Origin: Pseudoneurospora amorphoporcata
Taxonomy: Eukaryota > Ascomycota > Sordariomycetes > Sordariales > Sordariaceae
Assembly: GCA_033297205.1 (NCBI GenBank)
Contig: MU859170.1
Location: 23,501 to 87,500 of the forward strand
Length of the DNA: 64,000 nucleotides
Reading direction: 5' to 3'
The position numbers were made by a program, and so were the translations under genes. The first letter of the stretch is position 1; each line of letters begins with the position of its first letter. The notes beneath the pieces are model-generated. The model was not told where the DNA came from, made no database searches, and worked only from the letters and a program-made list of their open reading frames with translations. Of this stretch, positions 11,105-20,460 are shown in pieces.

Positions 11105-12165
11105 ATGACGTCCGTCAAAATCAACGACATATCCTCGCTCAACGAGCCGTACCCCTCCCCCTCGGCCCTCGATGCCGCCACAACGACGCACGTCCAAGGC
11201 ACCTTCGCCATCGCCACGCGCAAGCTGCCCATCCTCAAGTCTGGTCCTATCGACGCCATGTCGGCGCGGCTGGGAATCCCGATTCCCGAGATGATCTTCG
11301 GCGACAACCTCGTGTCCATAACCCACCGGCCGACGGGGTGGTCGATCCAGTTCAACGCCGAAGACGCGCTCGACCGCGTTGATAAGACGGGCGAGAAGAT
11401 GCTGCGGGTAGCGTACGCGGGCGAGTGGAGCTCCTCGCGAGAAAAGACCAGCGCGGGAATCAGCGAGGTGGTCAAGCCGTTTGACTGGAGTTACACGACG
11501 GATTACTGCGGGACGGAGAAGCCCGGGTCGACCGGCGGGGCTGGAGCTGGAGGGGCAGAAGGGGAGAAGGAAAAGAAACTGCAGGGCGACGAGAGCACGC
11601 CGGATATACCCATCGAGCTGCTGAAGCGCCGAGATCCCATCCTGTTCGCGGACGAGGTGGTTCTTTACGAGAGCGAGCTGGACGACAACGGGTGTAGTAT
11701 CGTCAGCGTGAAGCTGCGGGTGATGGAGCACCGCATGTTGCTGTTGTGCCGGATGTTCATGCGCTTGGATAACGTGCTGGTGCGGGTAAGGGATACGAGG
11801 GTGTATGTGGACTTTGATAAGGAGGAGGTGATTAGGGAGTATACGGAGAGGGAGGATAAGTTTGAGAATGTGAAGACGGTGAGTTTCACTGTGAGAGGGG
11901 AGGCGGGGCTACAGGGGGATAGGTTAACTGACTGGGTTGCTTCGCGAAACAGAAACTCTTCATGCAAGGCCTCAAACTGGATCAGGTCACTATCGCGCTT
12001 CGTGATGCCAACCAGGTGGCGCCGCTGCTACCGCTCATCAAGCAAGGGGTTGAGAGCGTTATTCTAGGTCCTGGTATCTCTGCAAAGACGACGACAACAT
12101 CACGATTCCCAGGGCAAACGCAGTTCCCGCCACAGGCTCAGTTTTTCCATCCGTCGCCAAGGTAG
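11105..12165 (+). CDS. TIP41: TIP41-like regulator of PP2A phosphatases and TOR signalling
   Basis: TIP41 binds Tap42/PP2A-like phosphatases downstream of TORC1. Two exons, 11105-11878 and 11953-12165, 328 residues; intron 11879-11952 has GTGAGT and CAG ends. The conserved core covers about residues 30-290: WSIQFNAEDALDRVD, MLRVAYAGEW, FDWSYTTDYCGT, DPILFADEVVLYESELDDNG, RMLLLCRMFMRLDNVLVRVRDTR, then KLFMQGLKLDQV after the intron. A Gly/Glu-rich insert (about residues 140-160) separates the DYCGT and LLKRRDPILF blocks. The ATG at 11105 has a favourable context (CACCATGAC) and begins the conserved protein. An in-frame ATG at 10862 would add 81 residues of basic, unconserved-looking sequence. 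It is convergent with the next gene. Confidence 0.93.
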
Positions 12166-12619
12166 GGGCGGATTTCGACGATGTTTTAGAGCGCTACATA
12201 CAAGATCATACAGGTTCAAGCCTTTGATTTGAACGAAGAAGCGGCGTTACTGGCGTTAGAATGGAGAACTGGGTAGGTAGAGACATACAATCGTGGCGCT
12301 CGTTAATACCCACTGGAAGAAGCCACGCCAGGAATACCGTAAAGAATTTGTGACTATGTATTCATTTGACAAAACGTGCCATTCAAGACAACTTGTCCAT
12401 GACAAACGCGTTTATCTTGATATGAGCTTCGTCGGCAAGACCTAATGTAGACAAAACCCTTCAGCTGTCCGCCAGTTGATATACAGAACGCTAATATACC
12501 AGACAATCAGTCCGTCCTTCGTATAGCAAATAAGGACACCATCTACACACGTTAGCTGCATGTGAAGTCATTTCGCATTACCCAACCCCTGACCGCAGTT
12601 AATTCAACAATCATCACAA
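12166..12619. other. convergent 3' intergenic region
   Basis: About 450 bp between two stop codons, presumed 3' untranslated sequence of TIP41 and of the gene at 12620-14776. Nothing recognised. Confidence 0.5.
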
Positions 12620-14776
12620 TCACCTAGCATCCGGGACAGGCGAACTCGGCTGCGTGACCTCCTCAAACGACAGTTCCCACTTGTCCACCTCCTTAAACTT
12701 CTTCGCCGCCTTCTGCAACTCTCCACCCAGTCTCTCCGTCATCATCTGCGTGGTTTCCGGCAACTCCTCGGCCTCATCGAGGTCCATTGCGGAAACGGCT
12801 TCCTGGTCATCATTATCATCAATCTCACCATCCTCCTCATTATCCCCGCTACCGCCCGCAACGATACCATCGGCGTTCTCCTTGTCAGAGCTCCCAGTCG
12901 CTCTGCCGTACGTCCGCTTTGGCTCTGAAGAACTAGCTTTGGATTTGCCAGCGGCGACTTTACCGTTGGTACTCGTACCAAGTGGCGGCTTATTCTCTTT
13001 GTGCTTCTCCTTTTCCTTTTCCTTTTCCTTCCGCTTCTGCTTCTCGGCAGCAAGAGTCTTTTTCTTCTTTTTCCTGACGGCAGCGGTGGCGACGTATGAG
13101 AGTTCGTCACCGTCGGCGGTGGTCTCATCTTCTTCGGAGGAGGAAGTGCCTTCGTCGCTACTAAAGTCGTAAGGGTCCTCCTTGTTTCTCCCCTTTTTAT
13201 GCTTTTTGTTGGGTTTTGCGTGGTTTCGTCGGGCGGGCAGCAGGCTTGTCAGTGTCTCTGTTGCTAGTTTCTCTTCTTCTCGCTTCTTCGGTGCCCCGGC
13301 GGCCTTTTTTGTTACTGCAGCCGCGGCCGCTGAGGCCTTTGCGATACGTGGGGCTTTGTAATTTGGTGAGTGTGTGAGTGAGGGTGGTGAGGAAAGCTCG
13401 GAGGACATATCCGCGTCCAGGGCCCCTGCCACTGGCCCGGCGCCCAGGCCTGGTAGTAACTCGGGAGTCTGAAGTCGTTCCGTGTAGACAGGTGCTGCTC
13501 GCCGGGTGTTGTAGGACCTGTGCGTCAGGTTGTTAAGTGATGGCCAAGCAACCGGGCTTCCAGCTTCTGAGGAATCGCTTGCCGGTGGCGCGTTAACTGG
13601 GTCGTTAGGGTCGAGGGGTGGCCTGGACTGCCTGGGAGGACTGGATTGCATCGGGGCTAGGACAGGCGAAAGCCCTGGTGTTGTGAGTGGAGAGGACATG
13701 GGGCTGTCGCTTCCGTCTCGCATCTCGATCGACTGGTGAATGATATCATTTTCCTCCTCTTCGGGTTCCAGAACCGGTTGCTGATGTACCGATGACCTGC
13801 CTCGCTTGTTTCGACCGGAGTGGCTTTCGAGTGACTTGCGTTTCTTCGAGCGCCGTGATGGAGACCCGGTTTCCATAAGTTCTTCGTCGTCGACAGGCAT
13901 CGCTCCACTGGAAGCCGGAATCGTGATATCAGCACCCGAAGCTGTGCCTGTGAAAACGCTGGCACCAGACCTTCTTTTCGTCCTGTCGAGTGGCGTTGAT
14001 TCGCCGTCTGGTCCAGAATCATCGTCTTCGATGGCAGCCTCTCGGTCCACGTCCATGTTATCTTCCTCATCTGTCACGGGGATACGCGACACCTGCGAGG
14101 TCACGGACTGAGATCTCTGTCTTCGGCCCTTCTGTGCTGTTCCCAGGATACTGGGTTCACGCGCTCGTCGCTTGAAAAGACCAAGATTGAGTGTAGACAT
14201 GACGCTCGGTGTCGTGGGCCCCCTACTGCTTGGCCTAACGGGCCCGTCATCTCTGCCCGAGACACTATTTTGTCGTGGACGGTGGCGCTGGAAGAGACCG
14301 ACATCGAACGAAGAAGTGTTGGCGGACCGGTAGCCGCCGGCGTTCTGTGCGGTAATCGTTGGGTCTTCGAGGCTATCGTCGAGATCAAACATGTCGTCAT
14401 CCAGGTCCAAGCCGGATGTATCGCCTGTCAGTCGCCGCGGTGCTCGTGGGCTCGTTCGGGTGGGATTCGCAACATCGGGATTCTCGTCGGTGCCCTCAGT
14501 ACCGGTTGTTGAAGTCATGTTGACCAGCCGGTCCACGGCCTGGTCTCGTCTCTCGTTCTGATCCTCCAGCGCCTTAGCCTGGTCCGAATCCATATGTCTT
14601 TGAGCTGCTGCTACGGCGGCGGCGCGCTTGGCACGTTCCTTTTCTCGATCGCTAACATCGTAGATATCGCTGCTGGGGTCTTTGGCAGTCGGTTTGGTGA
14701 TGACTGGTGGTGTGGCAGAGGAGCTAGTCACCGTTGGTTGCGACGGCGCGACCCGTGATTTTCTTGGTCTGGGCAT
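12620..14776 (-). CDS. unrecognised, largely disordered nuclear-type protein with a repeated GLF-R-S motif
   Basis: A single exon of 718 residues with no intron evidence. I do not recognise a family. The protein is mostly low complexity: Ser/Pro/Thr-rich and acidic stretches, several Lys/Arg clusters resembling nuclear localisation signals (notably KRRSGAS, SRRSKKRKS, KKHKKGRNK and a run of Lys/Arg/Glu near residues 565-590), and acidic serine-rich segments. Two similar short motifs stand out: GLFQRHRPRQNSV from residue 160 and GLFKRRAREPSIL from residue 199. The last 40 residues (ending about KFKEVDKWELSFEEVTQPSSP) look more ordered and may be the conserved part. A chromatin or kinetochore role would fit the composition but is only a guess. 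Codon use and strong strand bias argue that it is a real gene. Confidence 0.8.
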   Translation of the reverse strand: MPRPRKSRVAPSQPTVTSSSATPPVITKPTAKDPSSDIYDVSDREKERAKRAAAVAAAQRHMDSDQAKALEDQNERRDQAVDRLVNMTSTTGTEGTDENPDVANPTRTSPRAPRRLTGDTSGLDLDDDMFDLDDSLEDPTITAQNAGGYRSANTSSFDVGLFQRHRPRQNSVSGRDDGPVRPSSRGPTTPSVMSTLNLGLFKRRAREPSILGTAQKGRRQRSQSVTSQVSRIPVTDEEDNMDVDREAAIEDDDSGPDGESTPLDRTKRRSGASVFTGTASGADITIPASSGAMPVDDEELMETGSPSRRSKKRKSLESHSGRNKRGRSSVHQQPVLEPEEEENDIIHQSIEMRDGSDSPMSSPLTTPGLSPVLAPMQSSPPRQSRPPLDPNDPVNAPPASDSSEAGSPVAWPSLNNLTHRSYNTRRAAPVYTERLQTPELLPGLGAGPVAGALDADMSSELSSPPSLTHSPNYKAPRIAKASAAAAAVTKKAAGAPKKREEEKLATETLTSLLPARRNHAKPNKKHKKGRNKEDPYDFSSDEGTSSSEEDETTADGDELSYVATAAVRKKKKKTLAAEKQKRKEKEKEKEKHKENKPPLGTSTNGKVAAGKSKASSSEPKRTYGRATGSSDKENADGIVAGGSGDNEEDGEIDDNDDQEAVSAMDLDEAEELPETTQMMTERLGGELQKAAKKFKEVDKWELSFEEVTQPSSPVPDAR

Positions 14777-15789
14777 CGTGGGTATGTCGTGGGGTTCTTG
14801 TCTGAGGTTGTCTGTGTCTGGCTTTGGGTCTCGGGGAGTTTGGGAGGTCTGTAAGATTATATACTTGTATTAGGGTATATTCGTGGCAGCGAGGTTCATG
14901 GCAGTCGGCGGTGCATGCGCAGGTATCTCGGTGCTGTTCAAACTTTCCGGATCTCCGAGCACACAAGTTGGGGAATCTTGAAAGTGAATGCGAACTTAAT
15001 TCTGCCGGCGCTGTTGCACGTATTGATGCACGGTGGAGGTCGATGGGGAGGAAAGTGCATGAGACGCGTTCTTTGATCAACATGGACTGGGGTCGGGTAC
15101 TATCAAAAAAGACTGGGCCCTTCGAGCGCGTGGCCTGGAAGTGGAAGTAGTGTACCTTTGTACCAACGGGGTGTGCCGTCGGCAGGCAAGCGTCTCCGCT
15201 CTTGGCAACCACTTCCAGAGTGCCGGACCCAAGATGCAGATCCAACTTGACCTTTGAAAGCCATCATTGTCACCTGTGTTCAGCCAGCTGTAGGGTTGAT
15301 TATGTTATGATGTGTAGAGACATACAAGGAATGCTTGACTTCTTTTCGTAGATGGCCTTTTCTTCTACACTAACGGACGTGGTTATTTCATATCTAGACG
15401 CAGATATCATTACTTACTGAGCCCTAACCCTGAGCTGTCAGCAACACCCTTGCCTGCCAGGAACCTCCTTACGTCACTATCTCTAGCTAGCGTAGGTACC
15501 TTGGGCAAGTAAGCTGGCTGCTGAAGTGGTGAACTCGGAGCTTTCAAGAGAGCTCAGCTTCAAGCTTCCAACCAACAGGAACGAACGACATCGACGGGAT
15601 CAACATTCCGCCTTTTCTACCAGCTCTTTTTTTTTTTTTTTAAGTGCCAATTGCAACCACCATCTATCCATGAAGGTGGCACAAAATCTAACAACACTCC
15701 AATCTTCCACAACCTCCTCCTGTCTCATCACGAGCTTCACCACCACCAAACAACTCCCACCACAGCAAACCACCACACTACCACCCAAG
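14777..15789. other. divergent promoter region, unrecognised gene / FUN14
   Basis: About 1 kb between divergent starts. It contains a telomere-like CCCTAACCCT at 15422-15431 and a T-run near 15626-15642 followed by AAG. The FUN14 frame is open upstream of the chosen start, including an ATG at 15670. Confidence 0.5.
15422..15431. promoter_or_regulatory. telomere-like CCCTAACCCT motif
   Basis: Lies between the divergent starts of the unrecognised gene (14776) and FUN14 (15790). Confidence 0.35.
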
Positions 15790-16404
15790 ATGGCCACCCG
15801 CATAGCCTGCCGCGCCGCCTTCCGGCGCAACGTTGTCCCCGTCACCCTCGGCCTCACAACCACCTTCGCTCTGGCTTCGCGACAACAGCCTCTGAAGCTG
15901 GACGCCTTCAGCAGCTCGCAGCAGTCGCGGTCTCTTCATTCGCAAAACAACAATGACGAGAAAGAGTGGTTGAATCCCGAAACTGTTAAGCAGCTTTCTA
16001 GTGGGAGTTTGGGCGGTATGTGGCTACCATTTTCAACCTAGTTCAAAGTATTGGTGATGATGTCTGGTTGTATACGGGAGGTTAACATAAAAGCCTTTGC
16101 AGGTTTTGCCACTGGGCTTTTGATCAGTGTCTTTTCCAAGACGCTTGTGTTGTTGGCTGGTGTTGGAATGGTTATAGTTCAGGTATGTTCATTTTATGAG
16201 GGAAAGTCCGGCATGTGGCATGATAAAGATGAGATATTGACATGTGAATAGGTTGCGTCTCGTTACGGCATCAACTTGGTAGACATGTTGCATCTTCGCA
16301 ACAGGGTAAACTCGTCAAAGATCCTCAAGGCGTTGCAGCACAAGGTTGCCTTTAAGCTTGCCTTTGGCATCTCCTTTGCTCTTTCTGCGTTTATGACTTT
16401 CTAG
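15790..16404 (+). CDS. FUN14: FUN14-family mitochondrial membrane protein
   Basis: Small mitochondrial outer-membrane-type protein of the FUN14/FUNDC family (the mammalian member is a mitophagy receptor; the yeast role is less clear). Three exons: 15790-16015, 16103-16182, 16252-16404; 152 residues. An Arg-rich, Ser-rich N-terminus (MATRIACRAAFRRN...) looks like a mitochondrial targeting sequence. The FUN14 domain starts at QLSSGSLGGFATGLLIS, followed by a hydrophobic segment TLVLLAGVGMVIVQVAS and a C-terminal hydrophobic stretch AFKLAFGISFALSAFMTF. Both introns have GTATGT donors and preserve phase. The ATG at 15670 would add 40 Thr/Ser/Gln-rich residues; I prefer 15790 because the presequence-like segment starts there. 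Convergent with the aminopeptidase gene. Confidence 0.88.
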
Positions 16405-16809
16405 ACTGGTCAGGATTAGAAGAACGAGGAATACATATTACTTCCACACATCGTCATGTATCCATTGAGCGTTCCATCAAACTCATCCGGGATGGGTTTT
16501 ACGAGTCGGCATGAGGACAAGTATGGTGTTACATTGTATCCACTGATCATTTTACGCTTCTTGGAACATTAGATATCCAACGTGATGAAGCTGTCACACT
16601 AAACAAACTTCAACAGACGCCCACGACCATTCCTGTACCCCTCTCTCCGTTGAACAACCAATGACAAACCTCGTGTTGATCACTCCGCTTATACATATGC
16701 TATGATTTGGATGTTTTAACAGTCTTATCTCTTTGGGGGTATCCAAAATCTTCAAATACCCAACACCCTTCCCAACACCATCGGTTTCACAAAGGGAGAT
16801 CGAACACGA
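16405..16809. other. convergent 3' intergenic region
   Basis: About 400 bp between the FUN14 and Xaa-Pro aminopeptidase stop codons, presumably both 3' untranslated regions. Nothing recognised. Confidence 0.5.
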
Positions 16810-19046
16810 CTAGAACGGGCTTGTTTCCCGCAGCAGCCATTCCGTGGTGAGCTGATCTCCGTCAAAGTAGCCTGCCATGTTCTTCCTAATCTCCTCGTTG
16901 GACTTGTTCAGCCAGTCCTTCTCTTCTTGTGTCAGCAGGCTCTCGTCAATCAGCTTCCTGCAGTAGGGTACCATAGTGACATGCTCGAAGCCCAAATACG
17001 GCTTGTCCCCGAATTGGTGCTCAGTCTTCACTTCGCGGACGATGGCCAGGTTCTCAATGCGGATTCCGTAGTTGCCATCCTCGTAATAACCGGGCTCGAT
17101 GGACAGCACGTTGCCAGGAGCCAGAGGGACATCGATGTACGCCTTCCTAGTGCCAATGCCGATGGGACCTTCATGGACGTTTAGGAAAGACCCCACTCCG
17201 TGGCCAGTTCCGTGGCGATAATCAAGTCCGCATTTCTATGGTGGTGGTTAGCAATCCATGGACATGACACCACTAGGTGATTGTCAGTACTTACCCAGAG
17301 GAATTGGCGGGCCAAGGCATCCAAAGCAAAACCACTAGTTCCCTTGGGGAATACTGCCGTATCTAGAGCAATGTTGCCCTTGAGAACCAAGGTGTAAGAC
17401 TTCTTCTCGGCAGCGGTTGGTTGGCCGAAATGTAGTGTTCTGGTAACATCCGTTGTTCCGTCATAAAACTGTGCGCCTGAGTCGCAGAGATAAATGGCAT
17501 TAGCGTCAATCACAGAGCAAGCGCCCCTTTCGGGCTTGTAGTGGATGATTGCGCCACTGCGTTAATGTTAGCATCTTGTGGTTAATCCACCCTCTCACAA
17601 AGAAACTCACTTTGGTCCGGTAGAAGAAATAGTATCAAAGGAAAGACCGACAAAGTCGGATTGTTCGCTTCTGAACTTTTCCAGCTGGTCAGCGGCCTCC
17701 ACTTCGTCCAGCTCGGCCTTCTTGTTAATGAGTTGGTCTTCGAGCCAGGCAAAGTACTTGATCAGGGCGGCGCCGTCACGGATGTGGCACTTCCTCATGC
17801 CTTCAAGTTCCGTCTCGTTCTTGATGGCCTTTGCGTCCCCGATAGGACTTCTGACCTCGTCCACATGCTTTTCGCCGCCCAACGCCAGCTTGAGAGCCCA
17901 AGAGGCCTTGTTGGAGACCAGGTACTTGGTGGGCTTGTCCGACTCGCTGGTGGTCTTGGCAGCATTTGCAAGAACCTCAGTATCCTTGAAGAGGTCGGTG
18001 TAAGGCTTGATATCGGTGTCGTTCTCAGCCAAATATTGCTTGACCTCGTCAGTCAATTTTGACTCATCAACGTACAAGGTTGCACTGTCTTTGGTAACGA
18101 TGGCATATGAGAAGAAGACGGGATTGTATGTGATGTCGTTGCCGCGGAGGTTGAAAAGCCACGCGATCTCGTCGAGCATTGACACGACAAAAGCAGCTGC
18201 CTTCTTCTTCTCGAGCTCCTTGCGCAGCTCCGTAAGCTTCTCTGTCGTGCCCTTGCCTGCGTACTTGGCGCCCAGCAAAAAAACCGGCTCGCTGGGACGA
18301 GGTGGCCTGCTATCTCCCCATACAAGATCCACCAGGTTCTCTGTGACAGCCTTCAAGCCTGCGCCGCCGTGCTTTCTGATATCGCCATTGAGCTTGTCGG
18401 CCACCGCTGGGGAAATCAGAGTGGGATCGATGCCAACGGTTTTTCCGCCAGCAGATTCGTCCGCTGTCCATTCTTGCCATGTGGGGACATCTTGGAGCCC
18501 GGTCTTGAGCAACTGCCAGTTCTCATCCAACTGTATAGAGGCCTGGTTGAAGTAGCGACCATCTGTAGCCAAAGCGGCCTTGTCTAGCGTGACGACTGCT
18601 GTTCCGGCAGAGCCACTGAACCCCGAGATGAAAGTACGGCGGGCGTCGCATTCGGCAATGTACTCGGAGGCATGGCTGTCTTCTGAGGGGACGACTGCAG
18701 GATTCCAGAAGGGTCAGCGGCCAGTGAAATTGTTTTGGCGGAGAAAGCCACAGGGCGTACCATAGATATCAACACTACGCTCCTTCATGAGAGACCGCAG
18801 AGCGGCCAGACGATCTGTCGTGTTGACAGCCATGATCTCTTCGTCTGAAGTGGCTTTAAGATGCTGGAATAACCTTGATGTAAGAGAGAATGCTCTAGTC
18901 GAACGTGGCGGCAGAGGAGAAGGAGTTGGGGCCTTGGTCAGACTAAATAGAGTTCTGGCGGCTTGGGAGCGTATGGCTGATCGGGGGACAGAAGAGGAGG
19001 CAACTGCGGTCAGGCAAGAGGAGGGAAGGGACCAAAGGTTGCGCAT
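16810..19046 (-). CDS. ampp: Xaa-Pro aminopeptidase P (metallopeptidase M24), with possible mitochondrial extension
   Basis: Removes N-terminal residues preceding proline; M24B dinuclear manganese enzyme. Four exons: 18761-19046, 17611-18694, 17295-17556, 16810-17235; 685 residues from the first ATG. Creatinase-like N-terminal domains are followed by the pita-bread catalytic domain. Metal ligands are visible: Asp in LCDSGAQF, Asp in TTDVTRT, His in HGTGHGVGSF, and Glu in SIEPGYY and IRIENLAIV. FDTISSTGPNGAIIHY spans intron 2. The first 71 residues (MRNLWSLPSS...STRAFSLTSR) are hydroxylated and basic with almost no acid, like a mitochondrial presequence. An internal in-frame ATG at 18833 (MAVNTTDRLAALRSLM) gives the usual cytosolic length, about 614 residues. 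Both forms may be made. Confidence 0.94.
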
Positions 19047-20460
19047 GGAGAGGAGATGAGTTCCCGTAACGTCGCAAGAAGGACAGCTACGCAGACAAGA
19101 CCAGAGGGGGGCAGTGATTTAATAGGATACTTGACAGCTACCGAGAAGCTATCACTCGATCAACTTGGACGAATTGGAAAGGTCAAGTTGGGGACTTCTA
19201 CTTTGGGCGTACCTAGTTAGCAACAAGCACGTCGTAACGTTCCGTCAGGTCACACGACGGGCGGATCTGGATCTCCACGTTATTGCAGGTACTTCTAGAA
19301 CACTAGCGATGCTGCACGTCAGTGTGACATGTACAGGTACCTCCCTATCAGGCTTGCCGGGTTCAACCCCAGCACGGGAGCTGCTCTGCGCCCATCAACG
19401 CCCGTCGTTGAAGCTACTTTCCATTTTGAGCCGTGTCACTCCGATCCCCCTCCACCGGCCGCCGGTGGTCCCGGTCGCTTCTGTTAGCGGAAGCCCTGCA
19501 ATAGCGCATATTCAGGAAGCTTTTACTAACAGATGGACGAAGGTGCTGGGTGGACAGCGTCCTGTGGGACACAATACAAATGCAAAACACGACATGACAA
19601 CATGATTTACACGCGTACAATCCACTTGTTGATGATCAAACAAAGTTTGAAGCTTACCTCCGGATGCCCGATCGAATGGTAAAGCATATCCGGAAGAAGT
19701 TCGCTTAGGGAAAGCTTCCGACCCAAACTGAAGTCTTTCCTGCCCCCGCCCGCTGCGCCCGCCTGTCAATCCAACCTAGTGGCTGCGGAGCTGCCGCAGC
19801 GGCAACCCGCCAGCACAGTACTTTTTTTGTTTGGAGGGATGGGAGCCTCCCTTTTGAATGTTCTGATTTTGCCAGCAGCAACGTGGAAAAAATGTCACAA
19901 GCGCAGTCAGCCATATCACTGGTTAAGCTTCACCCACGGGATATTCTCGAGACTAAACCAAGGTCAACAATTACTTGATCGGAATCTGTCATTACTATTC
20001 AAAATTACAGAAGTTGACGTCGTCGACCCGTGAAGGGACGTTACTCGTCAGGTCCGCACAATCCTGGTGAATTCCATCTCAACCAGCTTAGGCACTTAAA
20101 AGTTGAAACAAGCACTGCCAATTTCTAGCCCGCCACTGGCTCCATCGTCTTTCACCACCGAAAACTGAAAAAAAAAAAAACAACAGTTCCCAAAAAGTCA
20201 AGAGGGATCGCAAAGAACAACAACGGCAGCAACACGACAAGCGCAATCTTTGACTACAAACTCCATACTATACATCTCCCTGTCCTTGAATATCAAAGTA
20301 CTCTCGGTTCTGGAACCACGGCAACGGGCAAACGACCCACCAACTTCTCTTCCTTGGCATTCCTCCTCAACACGCCTTCACTTTTCCTCGCCGAGGTGGA
20401 CGCCCGTGGACAGGTTTTTGCACTCTACACTCGTCCTCACTATATAGTCGAGAATCAGAA
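19047..20460. other. divergent promoter region, aminopeptidase / karyopherin
   Basis: About 1.4 kb between divergent starts. A 12-base A-run lies near 20168. The last 250 bases are C/A-rich, like a 5' leader. No convincing gene, tRNA or transposon. A GGTTCAACCC near 19370 does not fold into a tRNA. Confidence 0.5.

Noticed and set aside
12654..13172. 172-codon plus-strand Ser/Phe-rich frame
   Set aside because: Antisense image of the Lys/Glu/Ser-rich tail of the gene at 12620-14776.
19365..19380. GGTTCAACCCC resembling a tRNA T-loop
   Set aside because: The flanking bases do not form a T-stem, and no anticodon or acceptor stem can be drawn upstream.
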